A DNA stretch of 64,000 nucleotides from Methylorubrum extorquens (GCF_024169925.1 NZ_JALJXF010000001.1:3974001-4038000), one strand, 5' to 3'. Shown: positions 30,528 to 38,582, counted from the first letter of the stretch. Made by a program: numbers and translations. Notes: a model not told the origin generated them from the letters alone.

Positions 30528-31090
30528 CGATGGTCTCCTGAATCGTCTGCCGCGGTCGCGCCGACGGGCTCCGGGAAACGCGGCCCCTCGCCGAGCAGGC
30601 CGTCGAGATCTTGGGCCCCCAGCGCGGCGGCGGCGGCCTCGACATAGGAGGCCAGCGGCCGAGCGGCATCGGGTTCGACGCCGTTGAGGACGTTGCGGGC
30701 GAGGGTTTCGGCCAGCCCGGCCCGGTCGCCCGCATCGAGCGCAGCGCCGTAGGCCCCGGCGCGGGCGTAGAACGAGGCACCGAGCTTCTTGATGCGCTTG
30801 GGCACGCCCATGTCGCCGATGCCGAGTTCGCGCAGCTCGGAGTCGAGCTGCATGAAGACGGAATCGACCAGATCCTGCGCCACGTCCGCGGCCGGCGGCG
30901 GCAACTGGCCGAGGCGGCGCAGCACGAGGATGACGTGCAGGCTCAACGCCTCGAACCGGCCCTCCACGGTGTCGGGCACGCCGAGCGCCGTATAGAGGCC
31001 GGGCCGGCGTGCGGCCTCGCCGATTGTCCGATGCAGCGACTGGATCGTCCGCCGCCGCCGGTCGGCGCGGCGGAATAAGCCCGCGATCAT
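30524..31090 (-). CDS. Ubiquinol-cytochrome c chaperone family protein (Cbp3-like)
   Basis: 188 residues of the Cbp3/ubiquinol-cytochrome c chaperone family, involved in assembly of cytochrome b of complex III. The family core GLYTALGVPDTVEGRFEALSLHVILVLRRL is followed by QDLVDSVFMQLDSELRELGIGDMGVPKRIKKLGASFYARAGAYG, both strongly typical. CAGGA precedes the ATG at 31090. Overlaps yceD by 4 nt (ATGA). It is divergent from bamE across a gap that contains the second copy of the two-hairpin repeat. Confidence 0.9.
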   Translation of the reverse strand: MIAGLFRRADRRRRTIQSLHRTIGEAARRPGLYTALGVPDTVEGRFEALSLHVILVLRRLGQLPPPAADVAQDLVDSVFMQLDSELRELGIGDMGVPKRIKKLGASFYARAGAYGAALDAGDRAGLAETLARNVLNGVEPDAARPLASYVEAAAAALGAQDLDGLLGEGPRFPEPVGATAADDSGDHR

Positions 31091-31093
31091 CGT

Positions 31094-31195
31094 GCGTCGT
31101 CCTGAAAGGTGGCGGCCGGCTTTCGGAAGCAGACGATGCGAAGATCGAGGCCGAACCCATCTCCGCGGATCCGATATCCACGGTGATGGGTTCGG
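31094..31195. repeat. Two-hairpin intergenic repeat (copy B)
   Basis: Hairpin 1 keeps CTGAAAGGTGG...CCGGCTTTCGG and the closing GACGATGC of copy A. Hairpin 2 has arms CCGAACCCATC (31151-31161) and GATGGGTTCGG (31185-31195), a perfect 11-bp stem different in sequence from the GAGCATCG/CGATGCTC stem of copy A, yet enclosing the same core GGATCCGATATCCA. It lies between the divergent cbp3 and bamE genes and almost touches the cbp3 start codon. Confidence 0.8.
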
Positions 31196-31350
31196 TCCCA
31201 CCGCATGTGCCGACGCTGTGGCCGAGCTTGCCTTGTCAAAGCCATAACCCCGCGGTACGGCAACCGCGGACCAGGGTGCAAGTCCGAAGACGCGCGAGTT
31301 GAAACGCGCCGCGGATGCAGGCCCTTTTTGGCTGGAAATCAGGGGGGCCG

Positions 31351-31848
31351 ATGTCGCGCCGTCTCGTCTCGTCGCTTGCCCGCGCGGCCGTTCTCGGCTC
31401 CGTCGCGATCGGCGTATCAGGCTGCATCGGCGAGGATATCCGCCACGGCTATCAGATCGATCAGGCGGCCCTGGCCACGGTGAAGCCGGGCATGGGTGCC
31501 GAACAGGTGCTGCAGATCCTCGGCACCCCGTCCACCGTCTCCACGGTCGGCAACAAGTCCTGGTACTACATCAGCCAGAACACCCGCCGCACAGTGATGT
31601 TCCTCGGCGAGCAGATCGAGGACCAGAAGGTCACGGCGGTCTACTTCAACGCCGGCATGAAGGTGGAGCGCGTCGCGCTCTACGGCCTGCAGGACGGACG
31701 CGTGTTCGACTTCATCGAGCGCACTACGCCGGCCAGCGGCTCCGACCGTGCATTCATCAGCCAGCTCTTCCGCGGCCTGACCCGCTACGAGCCGTTCGGC
31801 AGCGGCGCCGGCGCCTCGGTCGTCCCCGGCGCCCGCGCCGGTCAGTAA
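31351..31848 (+). CDS. bamE: Outer-membrane assembly lipoprotein BamE (SmpA/OmlA)
   Basis: Component of the BAM complex that inserts beta-barrel proteins. 165 residues. A lipoprotein signal is visible, hydrophobic AVLGSVAIGV then the lipobox VSGC with Cys at residue 25. The SmpA/OmlA domain follows: VKPGMGAEQVLQILGTPSTVSTVGNKSWYYISQ and ALYGLQDGRVFDFIERTTP. AGGGGGG precedes the ATG at 31351. The 3' end overlaps the convergent HAD gene by 7 nt. Confidence 0.93.
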   Translation: MSRRLVSSLARAAVLGSVAIGVSGCIGEDIRHGYQIDQAALATVKPGMGAEQVLQILGTPSTVSTVGNKSWYYISQNTRRTVMFLGEQIEDQKVTAVYFNAGMKVERVALYGLQDGRVFDFIERTTPASGSDRAFISQLFRGLTRYEPFGSGAGASVVPGARAGQ

Positions 31849-32519
31849 GGGCGTCCGGGCGGGCCCACCAGGGCCCGCGCAACCGCGTCCGGCTCGGCGA
31901 ACAGGAAGGCCGGCCTCGTACCGGCCAGAGCCGCGGGGCTGTTGTAGCCCCAGGCCACCGCGGCAAAGGCACATCCGGCCTGCGCCGCCGCGTCCGCGTC
32001 GCGGATCTCGTCGCCCACCGCCAGCATCGCCGCGGGATCGATGCCCGCCGCCCGCGCGACCGCGCGCAGATGGCGCGCCTTGCCGAACAGCGAGGCACCG
32101 CAGGCATAGTGCCGGATGTCACCGGCCGACGCGCCGAGAGCACAGCGGACATTCGCCTCGCTGTTGGAACTCACGACGGCCAGTGTGAACCCCGCCGCAT
32201 CGAGCCCCGCGAGCATCTCCGAAATGCCGGCAAACAGCCGCATCTGAGGGGCGTCGCGGGTCGCGAGCGCGCGCATGTGACGGGCGATCAGCGGGACCTT
32301 CCAAGCGGGAATGCGGAGATCCTTCAGGATCGCCCGTGCGCTCAAGCCCCGCATCCGTTCGGACTCGCTCGCCTCGACCCGGCGGAAGCGGTAGCGCGCG
32401 GCCACGTCGTTGAGGTTGGCGCAGAACCAGGGAAAGGTGTCGGCGAGCGTGCCGTCGAAGTCGAAGGCGACGAGGCGGTAACGGGCAGCCGCAGCGTCCT
32501 CCGGGGTCCTGGCGCTCAC
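31842..32519 (-). CDS. HAD-superfamily phosphatase (phosphoglycolate phosphatase-like)
   Basis: 225 residues. HAD motif I is VAFDFDGTLADT (nucleophile D20, acid D22), motif II is LAVVSSNS, and motif III/IV is FGKARHLRAV then MLAVGDEIRDADAAAQAG. The cap is of the helical subclass I type. The substrate is unknown; phosphoglycolate-like is only a family label. No ATG is suitable. The GTG at 32519 with GGAGAGG nine bases upstream was chosen and starts just before the first strand; the frame upstream is low-complexity. Converges with bamE with a 7-nt overlap. Confidence 0.85.
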   Translation of the reverse strand: MSARTPEDAAAARYRLVAFDFDGTLADTFPWFCANLNDVAARYRFRRVEASESERMRGLSARAILKDLRIPAWKVPLIARHMRALATRDAPQMRLFAGISEMLAGLDAAGFTLAVVSSNSEANVRCALGASAGDIRHYACGASLFGKARHLRAVARAAGIDPAAMLAVGDEIRDADAAAQAGCAFAAVAWGYNSPAALAGTRPAFLFAEPDAVARALVGPPGRPY

Positions 32520-32635
32520 GGGATCGGGCCTCTCCAAGACGTGGGCCTGCAAGACGGCGGAAGGCGGCCCCGCTTGCGTGGGACCGCCTCCTGCCTTCGA
32601 TCGTTCGACGCCGGCCCGGCGGGCCGGCGCTCGCC

Positions 32636-33724
32636 TTACGCCGCCTTCTGCGACAGCGCCGGGTAATCGACGTAGCCTTCCGGCCCCTGGCTGTACCAAG
32701 TCTTCATGTCGTCCTTGGCGAAGGGCAGGCCCTTGGCGATGCGCTCGACCAGATCGGGATTGGCGATGTAGGGCCGGCCGAAGGCGATGGCGTCCGCCTC
32801 GCCCGAGGCAACCGCTTGCTTGGCGCGCTCGCCGTCATAGTCGCAGTTGAGGATGACCGGACCGCCGAAGCGCTCCTTGATGACGGGCGCCACCGGCGCC
32901 ACCGTCGCCTTGCCGAAGGTGCCGTCCGGACCCGGCTCGCGCATCTCGATGAAGGCGAGGCCGGCGCGCTCCATCATCTCGGCGGCCAAGCCGAAGACCT
33001 CGTGCGGATTGGAATCGTCAACGCCCTGGATCGGGCCGTTGGGCGAGAAGCGGATGCCGGTGCGGTCCCCGCCGACCACGCCGGCCACCGCCTGCGCCAC
33101 CTTCGTCACCAGCCGCACACGATTCTCCACCGAGCCGCCGTAGCGGTCGCTGCGCTTGTTGCTGCCGTCGCGGATGAACTCGTCGAGCAGGTAGCCGTTC
33201 GCCGCGTGGATCTGCACGCCGTCGAAGCCTGCCGCGACAGCGTTCTTCGCCGCGCGCTCGTAATCGGCGATGAGCCGCGGAATCTCGTCCTCGCGCAGCG
33301 CCCGCGCTTGGCTGTAGGGCTTCTTGCCGTCGTAGGTGTGCGCCTCGTCGGGCGCGGTGGCGACCGAGGGGGCGACCGGCGCCTCGCCGCCGAGGAAATC
33401 GGAATGGACGAGGTAGCCCATGTGCCAGAGCTGGCAGACGATGCGCCCGCCCGCGTCGTGCACGGCCTTCACCACCGGCTTCCAGGCCTCGGTCTGCTCA
33501 TCGGACCAGATTCCCGGCGCGTAGGGCCAGCCAAGCCCCTCCTGGCTGATACCGGTGGCCTCGGAGATGATGAGGCCGGCATTGGCGCGCTGCGCGTAAT
33601 ACTCGCCCATCAGCGGCGTCGGAACGTGGGTCCGCGTCGAGCGGGCGCGGGTCAGCGGGGCCATGAGAATACGGTTCGGCAGCTTCAACGCGCCGAGCGT
33701 GATCGGGTCAAAGATTGAGGGCAT
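32636..33724 (-). CDS. Old Yellow Enzyme family ene-reductase (NemA-like)
   Basis: FMN-dependent TIM-barrel reductase of activated C=C bonds, 362 residues. FMN/substrate residues are visible: MAPLTRARS at 21-29, CQLWHMGYL near 97-105, and the substrate-binding H173, N176 and Y178 in VQIHAANGYLLDEFIRDGSNKR. The C-terminal GEADAIAFGRPYIANPDLVERI is the phosphate-binding loop. It resembles N-ethylmaleimide reductase and xenobiotic reductases. The ATG at 33724 has only a weak ribosome binding site. The gene appears to be transcribed alone. Confidence 0.93.
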   Translation of the reverse strand: MPSIFDPITLGALKLPNRILMAPLTRARSTRTHVPTPLMGEYYAQRANAGLIISEATGISQEGLGWPYAPGIWSDEQTEAWKPVVKAVHDAGGRIVCQLWHMGYLVHSDFLGGEAPVAPSVATAPDEAHTYDGKKPYSQARALREDEIPRLIADYERAAKNAVAAGFDGVQIHAANGYLLDEFIRDGSNKRSDRYGGSVENRVRLVTKVAQAVAGVVGGDRTGIRFSPNGPIQGVDDSNPHEVFGLAAEMMERAGLAFIEMREPGPDGTFGKATVAPVAPVIKERFGGPVILNCDYDGERAKQAVASGEADAIAFGRPYIANPDLVERIAKGLPFAKDDMKTWYSQGPEGYVDYPALSQKAA

Positions 33725-33867
33725 TCGATACTCTATCGAGAGGGAGCGGCTCTCAAAAACGCTGCGGTGCAGGCGCGAGAGCCGCCTTCGGGTGGGCTGA
33801 AACTTGTATCTGGCCGACCCGTTCGCCAGTGCGCTGGCGCACCTGCGCTGCGGTGCACAAGCCAACG

Positions 33868-34380
33868 TTACCCCTCCGGCAGTGCCTTCTCGTAGCACCA
33901 CGCCTCCATGCCGTCCTCGTAGTAGTCCGATTTCGTCCCGGTGCGCGCATAGCCGCCCCGCTCGTAGAGCCGGATGCCGCCGCCATTGTCGGCCCGCACC
34001 TCCAAGCGTAGCCGTTCGCAGCCATGGGCGCGGGCATCGGCCTCGGCGGCCTCGAGCAGGCGGCGCCCGAGCCCGAGGCCGGCGCGGGCGGGCGCGACGG
34101 CGAGCGACGAGAGCCGGGCAACGCGGCTGGTGCGCCGCCGCTCCGTCGTGGCGGCCCCGACAAGGATCTCGACCTCACCGCCCTCTGCCCGCTCGCGCGC
34201 GACGGCGACGAGGAGGGTCATGCTGACCGAGCGGATCGCGTGGCGGATCGCCCTGCGCTCGGCCTGGTCGGTGCTGAAAGCGGCGTGTTCGAGCGAGACG
34301 AGCGCGTCGAGGTCGGCGAGTCGGGCCGGCCGAACCTCCACCGGCAGGCGGGCGGCGATACGCTCGCTGCGGGTGCTCAC
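33868..34380 (-). CDS. GNAT acetyltransferase (RimI-like)
   Basis: 170 residues. The acetyl-CoA loop is RAGLGLGRRLLEAAEADARAHG, followed by LRLEVRADNGGGIRLYERGGYARTG, the usual GNAT motif A/B ending. The ending DYYEDGMEAWCYEKAL is like RimI-type protein or peptide acetyltransferases. The GTG at 34380 is the best start: GGAG is spaced six bases before it, and GTGA overlaps the stop of opgG. An ATG at 34404 lies inside opgG. The coupling suggests co-expression with the periplasmic glucan gene but no functional link is known. Confidence 0.85.
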   Translation of the reverse strand: MSTRSERIAARLPVEVRPARLADLDALVSLEHAAFSTDQAERRAIRHAIRSVSMTLLVAVARERAEGGEVEILVGAATTERRRTSRVARLSSLAVAPARAGLGLGRRLLEAAEADARAHGCERLRLEVRADNGGGIRLYERGGYARTGTKSDYYEDGMEAWCYEKALPEG

Positions 34381-35996
34381 GCTACGCTCCAGGGATAGGA
34401 CCATGTCTCGGTCAGAGCCTGATCGTCCTGTCTCAGATAGGCCCGCAATTCGGTCGCGCCCGGCCCGTCGAGTTGCACGTCGAGGGCGACGCGAAACCCG
34501 CCGACATGCGGGTTCGGCACGATCGAGGTCGCGGTGATCCGGCCCCGGCTGGCGCTGGCGACGACTTCGGGCGGCGCCGGATCGCCGAGACGCTTTGCCA
34601 GCGCCCCACCGCCGAAGTCGATCAGGAAGCGCCGGTTGCGCAGGGCGGCTGCGTCCGCGGCCCGCCGCGCGGCGCCGCTCGCGGCGGGCTCGGCGACGAA
34701 GGTGTTCATGACCTTGCCGTTCGGGTGGAGATCCTCGCCCGTCTGCGAGCGGATCGTGTAGGCGAGCCGCGCCGGCTTGCCCGCCGGATAGGGCTGTTTC
34801 GGGCGCCAGAAGGCGACGACGTTGTCGGCGGTCTCGTTGTCGGTCGGTAGTTCCATCAGCACGACGCTGCCCTCGCCCCAGGCGCCCTCCGGCTCGACGA
34901 AGTAACCGGGACGCCGCTCGTAGCCGGCTTCCAGATCCTGGTAGCTGGCAAAGTCGCGGTCGCGCTGCATCAGCCCGAACCCCTTGGGGTCGTGGTCGAG
35001 GAAGGTCGAGATCCGCCGGCCCTGCGGATTGTCGAGCGGCCGCCACAGCCATTCGCCGGCGCCGGTGGCGAGTTGGAGCCCGTCCGAATCGTGCAGTTCC
35101 GGCCGGTAATCGTCGCTGTGGCCGCGATCGGTCTCGCTGATGAAGAACATCGAGGTCAGCGGCGCGAGACCGACGGAGGACAGATCCTGCCGCGGGTAGA
35201 GCGTCGCGCTCACCCGCACGGTCGTGTTTCGGCCCGGCTCGACCGTGAAGCGGTAGGCGCCGGCCACCGAGGGGCTGTCGAGCAGGGCGTGGATCGTCAG
35301 CGTCTTCGCATCCGCGGGCGGCACCTCGATGAAGAAGGCGCGGAAGAACGGAAACTCCTCCTTGTCGGAATCCGTGCCGATCGCGAGAGCGCGGGCGGAG
35401 AGGCCGTAGAGCTGGTCCTGGCCGAGGAAACGGAAGTAGCTGGCACCGGCGAAGACGATGAGTTCGTCGAGGCGGTCGGGTCGGTTCAGTGGCGCGTGGA
35501 TGCGGATGCCGGCAAAGTTCAGGTCGCTCGGCAGCGTCCCCTCGATCCGGGTTCGGCCGAAATCGAACAGAGCCGGATCGTACGGGATCGGCGTGGAGAT
35601 CCCGTCGCGCACGAGGCTCACGGAGACCGGGCGCGGATAGAGAAAGCCGCGGTGAAACAGTTGAAGCCGGAACGGCCCGCCGGCCTCGCCGAGCAACGCA
35701 TGGTCCTTCCGGAAGCGGATGTCGCGATAGCCGTCGTAATCGAGGCCCGCGAGTGGTGCCGGCAGCGGCGGGAAGCGGCCGTCGAAGGGCTGCGCTGCGA
35801 GCGCCTGTGCCCGGCGCTCGACCATGCCGGGCTCGAAAGGAAGGCTCCTTGCCTCCTCTTCAGCGCAAGCCGGCAGGGCTGCGGCGAGGCCGGCGGCGGC
35901 CAGCCCGGACATCACGCCCCGCCGCGAGGGCACGCCCGTCGGCACGGCCTGCTTGGCAGGGCCGTTGGGGGCGTGATGGCCTTTGGCGCGGATCAT
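34377..35996 (-). CDS. Periplasmic glucan biosynthesis protein (OpgG/OpgD family)
   Basis: 539 residues. The signal region has a twin-arginine motif (SRRGVMSGLAAAGLAAALPACA), so Tat export as in OpgD is likely; the LPAC near its end could also be read as a lipobox. The mature domain has the MdoG landmarks FDGRFPPLPAPLAGLDYDGYRDIRF, RPVSVSLVRDG, ASYFRFLGQDQLYGLSARALAI, AFFIEVPPADAKT, SMFFISETDRGHSDDYRPELHDSDGL, DHDPKGFGLMQRDR and YERRPGYFVEPEG. The protein supports synthesis of osmoregulated periplasmic glucans. No opgH is next to it. The ATG at 35996 (MIRAKGHHAPN) was chosen over a GTG at 36017. Confidence 0.93.
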   Translation of the reverse strand: MIRAKGHHAPNGPAKQAVPTGVPSRRGVMSGLAAAGLAAALPACAEEEARSLPFEPGMVERRAQALAAQPFDGRFPPLPAPLAGLDYDGYRDIRFRKDHALLGEAGGPFRLQLFHRGFLYPRPVSVSLVRDGISTPIPYDPALFDFGRTRIEGTLPSDLNFAGIRIHAPLNRPDRLDELIVFAGASYFRFLGQDQLYGLSARALAIGTDSDKEEFPFFRAFFIEVPPADAKTLTIHALLDSPSVAGAYRFTVEPGRNTTVRVSATLYPRQDLSSVGLAPLTSMFFISETDRGHSDDYRPELHDSDGLQLATGAGEWLWRPLDNPQGRRISTFLDHDPKGFGLMQRDRDFASYQDLEAGYERRPGYFVEPEGAWGEGSVVLMELPTDNETADNVVAFWRPKQPYPAGKPARLAYTIRSQTGEDLHPNGKVMNTFVAEPAASGAARRAADAAALRNRRFLIDFGGGALAKRLGDPAPPEVVASASRGRITATSIVPNPHVGGFRVALDVQLDGPGATELRAYLRQDDQALTETWSYPWSVA

Positions 35997-36164
35997 GATC
36001 CCATCCCGAAATGCCACGGTTCAATGGCCGCTTCGGTCGGGCTTGGGAAGGGGCCAGCCGGGCTTGTGCGATGCGGAGCTGCGTCTTTTGCGCAACAATC
36101 GCGCGCCGCGCCGAAGTCTCGTCCGATCCGGCCGTAAATCGGGGGGAGCGGACCCGTTTTTCCC

Positions 36165-36193
36165 TTGTGGTCGAGAGCACCCGGCCGTATATG
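36165..36193 (+). promoter_or_regulatory. Candidate promoter for the ornithine decarboxylase leader
   Basis: TTGTGG (36165-36170) and TATATG (36188-36193) are separated by 17 bp, a good match to an alphaproteobacterial housekeeping promoter. Transcription would begin near 36200 and give a leader of about 480 nt before the decarboxylase start. The assignment rests on spacing and box similarity only. Confidence 0.5.
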
Positions 36194-36279
36194 CCGCCTG
36201 CCCAATTTCGCACGTGCCTGTGGCCGCGTGTCGGTTGGTGGGCATCCGGTCAACTGCCGGACAGCCGCCAGGGGTCTTA

Positions 36280-36540
36280 AAGGATCGATGGTCGTAAAGG
36301 GTGGATCCCTACGGCCGGCATCCGGGTGGTGACACCAGACCCTAACAACAACCGGCAGCCGGAGGCGAAACCGGCGAACCCCGCTCTCCACGGGGGACGC
36401 AGCTTAAAGCAACGACGAACGGGCTTTTTTGGTCTCGTCGGCCCTCCAAAGGCCGACACCGAAGAGGCTTGTTTATCCTTGCCCGGCGTGCGGTTGGGGT
36501 TCCCCCATCCAATCCACGGCAGCTTCCGGGGTGCTTCTCG
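36280..36540 (+). ncRNA. Structured 5' leader, speF-type RNA candidate
   Basis: The 683-bp gap before ornithine decarboxylase holds a leader with an unusual composition for this genome, including CCTAACAACAAC, a T6 run at 36425-36430 and TTGTTTATCCTTGCC. Pairings seen: CCCCG/CGGGG at 36379-36395, and GTCGGCC/GGCCGAC, a perfect 7-bp stem at 36437-36457. A further 8-bp hairpin, GACGGTCC/GGACCGTC at 36605-36625, lies closer to the gene. Corbino and colleagues described a conserved 'speF' RNA motif upstream of alphaproteobacterial ornithine decarboxylase genes; this fits by location, size and complexity. I could not align it to the Rfam model, and the boundaries are approximate. Confidence 0.65.
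36288..36332 (+). CDS. Possible 14-residue leader peptide upstream of ornithine decarboxylase
   Basis: An ATG at 36288 preceded by AAAGGA opens a 14-codon frame encoding MVVKGGSLRPASGW, then TGA. The stop overlaps a GTG as GTGA, where a second frame begins. The spacing of AAAGGA to ATG is short but acceptable. It lies at the 5' side of the structured leader. Small ORFs before polyamine genes are known to sense ornithine in E. coli (SpeFL); this peptide has a different sequence. No direct evidence of translation is visible here. Confidence 0.45.
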   Translation: MVVKGGSLRPASGW

Positions 36541-36550
36541 CGCCCGCTGA
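36329..36550 (+). CDS. Possible second leader ORF through the structured region
   Basis: 73 codons starting at a GTG (a second GTG lies at 36326): VTPDPNNNRQPEAKPANP and on to a TGA at 36550. It overlaps the first leader ORF by GTGA. Its codons are less GC-rich at position three than those of neighbouring genes (TTT, AAA, TTA, CAA, CGA), so RNA structure, not protein, may be what is constrained. It is listed because of the coupling geometry; it may well not be a real protein. Confidence 0.25.
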   Translation: MTPDPNNNRQPEAKPANPALHGGRSLKQRRTGFFGLVGPPKADTEEACLSLPGVRLGFPHPIHGSFRGASRAR

Positions 36551-36679
36551 CCGTTCCGCGTCTCCAAAGCGCGAAGCGGAAGCGACGCATCGCCCCCTGA
36601 CGCCGACGGTCCTTCCGGGACCGTCACGATTCGATCTCGCGCCCTCGACGGCGCCTCGAACCTGTGGTGGGGACGACCA

Positions 36680-37846
36680 ATGACCGATCGCATCCGCGAT
36701 TACCTGCGCGCGCGCCGCGACCTCGGCCGGGACGAGGGCCCGGTGATGGTCCTCGACCTCGATGTCGTGCGCGACAACTATACGGCCTTCGCCCGCGCGC
36801 TGCCCGACACCCGCGTGTTCTACGCCGTGAAGGCGAACCCGGCCGCGGAAGTGCTGCGCCTGCTCGCCGAGATGGGCTCCTGCTTCGACACGGCATCCGT
36901 GGCCGAGATCGAGATGGCGCTCGCCGCCGGCGCCACCGCCGACCGCATCTCCTTCGGCAACACCATCAAGAAGGAGCGCGACGTCGTCCGCGCGCTCAAG
37001 CTCGGCATCCGCCTCTTCGCCGTCGATTGCCAGGCCGAAGTCGAGAAAATCGTTCGTGCGAGCGAGGCGGCCGGCATCGAGGCCGGTGAGGTGCAGGTGT
37101 TCTGCCGTATCCTCTGCGACGGCGCGGGCGCCGACTGGCCGCTCTCGCGCAAGTTCGGCTGCGAGCCGGAGATGGCGGTGAACGTGCTGGAGCACGCCCA
37201 CCGGCACGGCCTCAATGCCTACGGCGTCTCGTTCCATGTCGGTTCGCAGCAGGCCAACACGGAAGCCTGGGACGGGGCGCTCGCCTCGGCCTCTGAGATC
37301 TTCCGGGAATGCGCGCTTCGCGGCATCGGCCTGTCGATGGTCAACCTCGGCGGCGGCTTCCCGACCAAGTACCTCAAGCAGGTGCCGGGCGTGGAAACCT
37401 ACGGCGACGCGATCTTCCGCGCGCTCACCAAGCATTTCGGCAACCGCATCCCGGAGACGATCATCGAGCCGGGCCGCGGCATGGTCGGCAATGCCGGCCT
37501 GATCGAGGCTGAAGTCGTGCTGGTCTCCAAGAAGTCGGAGGCCGAGGACGAGGTGCGCTGGGTCTATCTCGACATCGGCAAGTTCGGTGGCTTGGCCGAA
37601 ACCATGGACGAGTCGATCCGCTACGCGATCCGTACCGACCACGACGAGGATCGCATGAGCCCTTGCGTCGTCGCCGGCCCGACCTGCGATTCGGTCGACG
37701 TGCTCTACGAGAAGAACCACTACCCGCTGCCGGTCTCCCTCTCGATCGGCGACAAGGTGTGGATCGAGGGCGCGGGCGCCTACACCACGACCTATGCCGC
37801 GGTCGCCTTCAACGGCTTCCCGCCCCTCGAGCAGATCGTGATCTGA
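36680..37846 (+). CDS. Type III PLP-dependent decarboxylase (ornithine/lysine decarboxylase)
   Basis: Makes putrescine from ornithine (and possibly cadaverine from lysine) in polyamine synthesis. 388 residues of the alanine racemase-fold decarboxylases. PLP lysine K51 in VFYAVKANPAAEVLRLL; SFHVGSQ with H186; the phosphate-binding GGGFP at 224-228; EPGRGMVG near 263-270; and the catalytic cysteine loop GPTCDSVDVLYE with C336 and D340. GGGGA precedes the ATG at 36680. The long leader upstream suggests regulation by RNA, as for alphaproteobacterial speF genes. Ornithine versus lysine preference cannot be settled from sequence. Confidence 0.93.
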   Translation: MTDRIRDYLRARRDLGRDEGPVMVLDLDVVRDNYTAFARALPDTRVFYAVKANPAAEVLRLLAEMGSCFDTASVAEIEMALAAGATADRISFGNTIKKERDVVRALKLGIRLFAVDCQAEVEKIVRASEAAGIEAGEVQVFCRILCDGAGADWPLSRKFGCEPEMAVNVLEHAHRHGLNAYGVSFHVGSQQANTEAWDGALASASEIFRECALRGIGLSMVNLGGGFPTKYLKQVPGVETYGDAIFRALTKHFGNRIPETIIEPGRGMVGNAGLIEAEVVLVSKKSEAEDEVRWVYLDIGKFGGLAETMDESIRYAIRTDHDEDRMSPCVVAGPTCDSVDVLYEKNHYPLPVSLSIGDKVWIEGAGAYTTTYAAVAFNGFPPLEQIVI

Positions 37847-37920
37847 ACCGGGAGGCCAGTCCCGCTCCGGCGGGCCGGCCGCGGTCAGGCTTCGTTCACG
37901 CCTCTTCCGCCAGAAGTGCC

Positions 37921-37940
37921 GCGCGTCTCACGAGACGCGC
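37921..37940. terminator. Palindrome after the decarboxylase gene
   Basis: GCGCGTCTC-AC-GAGACGCGC is a perfect 20-bp palindromic hairpin about 75 nt after the decarboxylase stop. No U-tract follows, so termination is possible but not certain. Confidence 0.4.
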
Positions 37941-38024
37941 ATGTCGTTGTGTCCCGGACGGCCCGCCTCGGCGGGTGCGAGGGCTGTTTCCCCCCGCTTC
38001 TCAGCGACCTGGGAGGGTACGGCC

Positions 38025-38582
38025 GTGATCCAGATCCGCAATGAAACCGCCTCCGATGTCGTGGCCCGCGAGCACCTGCTCGACGCCTGCTTCGGCCCCG
38101 GCCGCTTCCTGAAGACCTCGCAGCGCCTTCGCGAGGGCCGTCTTCCCGCGCGCGGCCTCGCCCTCTCGGCTGTCCGGGGGGAGAAGCTCGTCGGCACCGT
38201 CCGGCTGTGGGATGTCGAGACCGGCTGCGGCCGGCCGGCCCTGCTGCTGGGCCCGCTCGCGGTCGATCCGGAGGTTCAGGGCACCGGCCTCGGCGGAGCG
38301 CTGATGCGGGCCGCGCTCGCCGAAGCGGCGGCGTTCGGCCATGGCGCCGTGCTGCTGGTGGGGGATGCGCCCTACTACGCCCGCTTCGGCTTCGCCCCGG
38401 AGAAGACGGCAGGGCTTTACATGCCCGGTCCGTTCGAGCGCGAGCGCTTCCTCGGACTGGAACTGGCGGCCAAAGCACTCGCAGGCGCAGAGGGCGTGCT
38501 GCGCGCGACCGGCGCGTTCGAGCAACTGCCGGAGGTCGCGGCCGAGGCCGCCGCGGTCGTGGCGCGACGACACGCCGCCTGA
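38025..38582 (+). CDS. GNAT acetyltransferase (YhbS-like)
   Basis: 185 residues. VIQIRNETASDVVAREHLLDACFGPGRFLKTSQRLREG begins the fold; the CoA loop is LAVDPEVQGTGLGGALMRAALAEAAAFG, followed by VLLVGDAPYYARFGFAPEK, the YhbS/Eis-like ending. The GTG at 38025 with GGGAGGG upstream was chosen; the open frame to 37941 has a poor composition. It lies between the decarboxylase and homospermidine synthase genes, so a role in polyamine acetylation is conceivable, but this is inferred from place only. Confidence 0.85.
   Translation: MIQIRNETASDVVAREHLLDACFGPGRFLKTSQRLREGRLPARGLALSAVRGEKLVGTVRLWDVETGCGRPALLLGPLAVDPEVQGTGLGGALMRAALAEAAAFGHGAVLLVGDAPYYARFGFAPEKTAGLYMPGPFERERFLGLELAAKALAGAEGVLRATGAFEQLPEVAAEAAAVVARRHAA

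Noticed and set aside
31200..31300. tRNA-like segment upstream of bamE
   Set aside because: Contains a GCAAGTCCG stretch but no acceptor stem or TTC-loop partner; cannot be folded into a tRNA.
36000..36160. Possible extra gene between the glucan gene and the decarboxylase leader
   Set aside because: Short frames only, no ribosome binding site and no domain; the region is better explained as promoter and leader.
36404..36431. Intrinsic terminator ahead of the T6 run in the leader
   Set aside because: The T run is present, but the sequence before it gives only a very weak stem; not enough to call a terminator.
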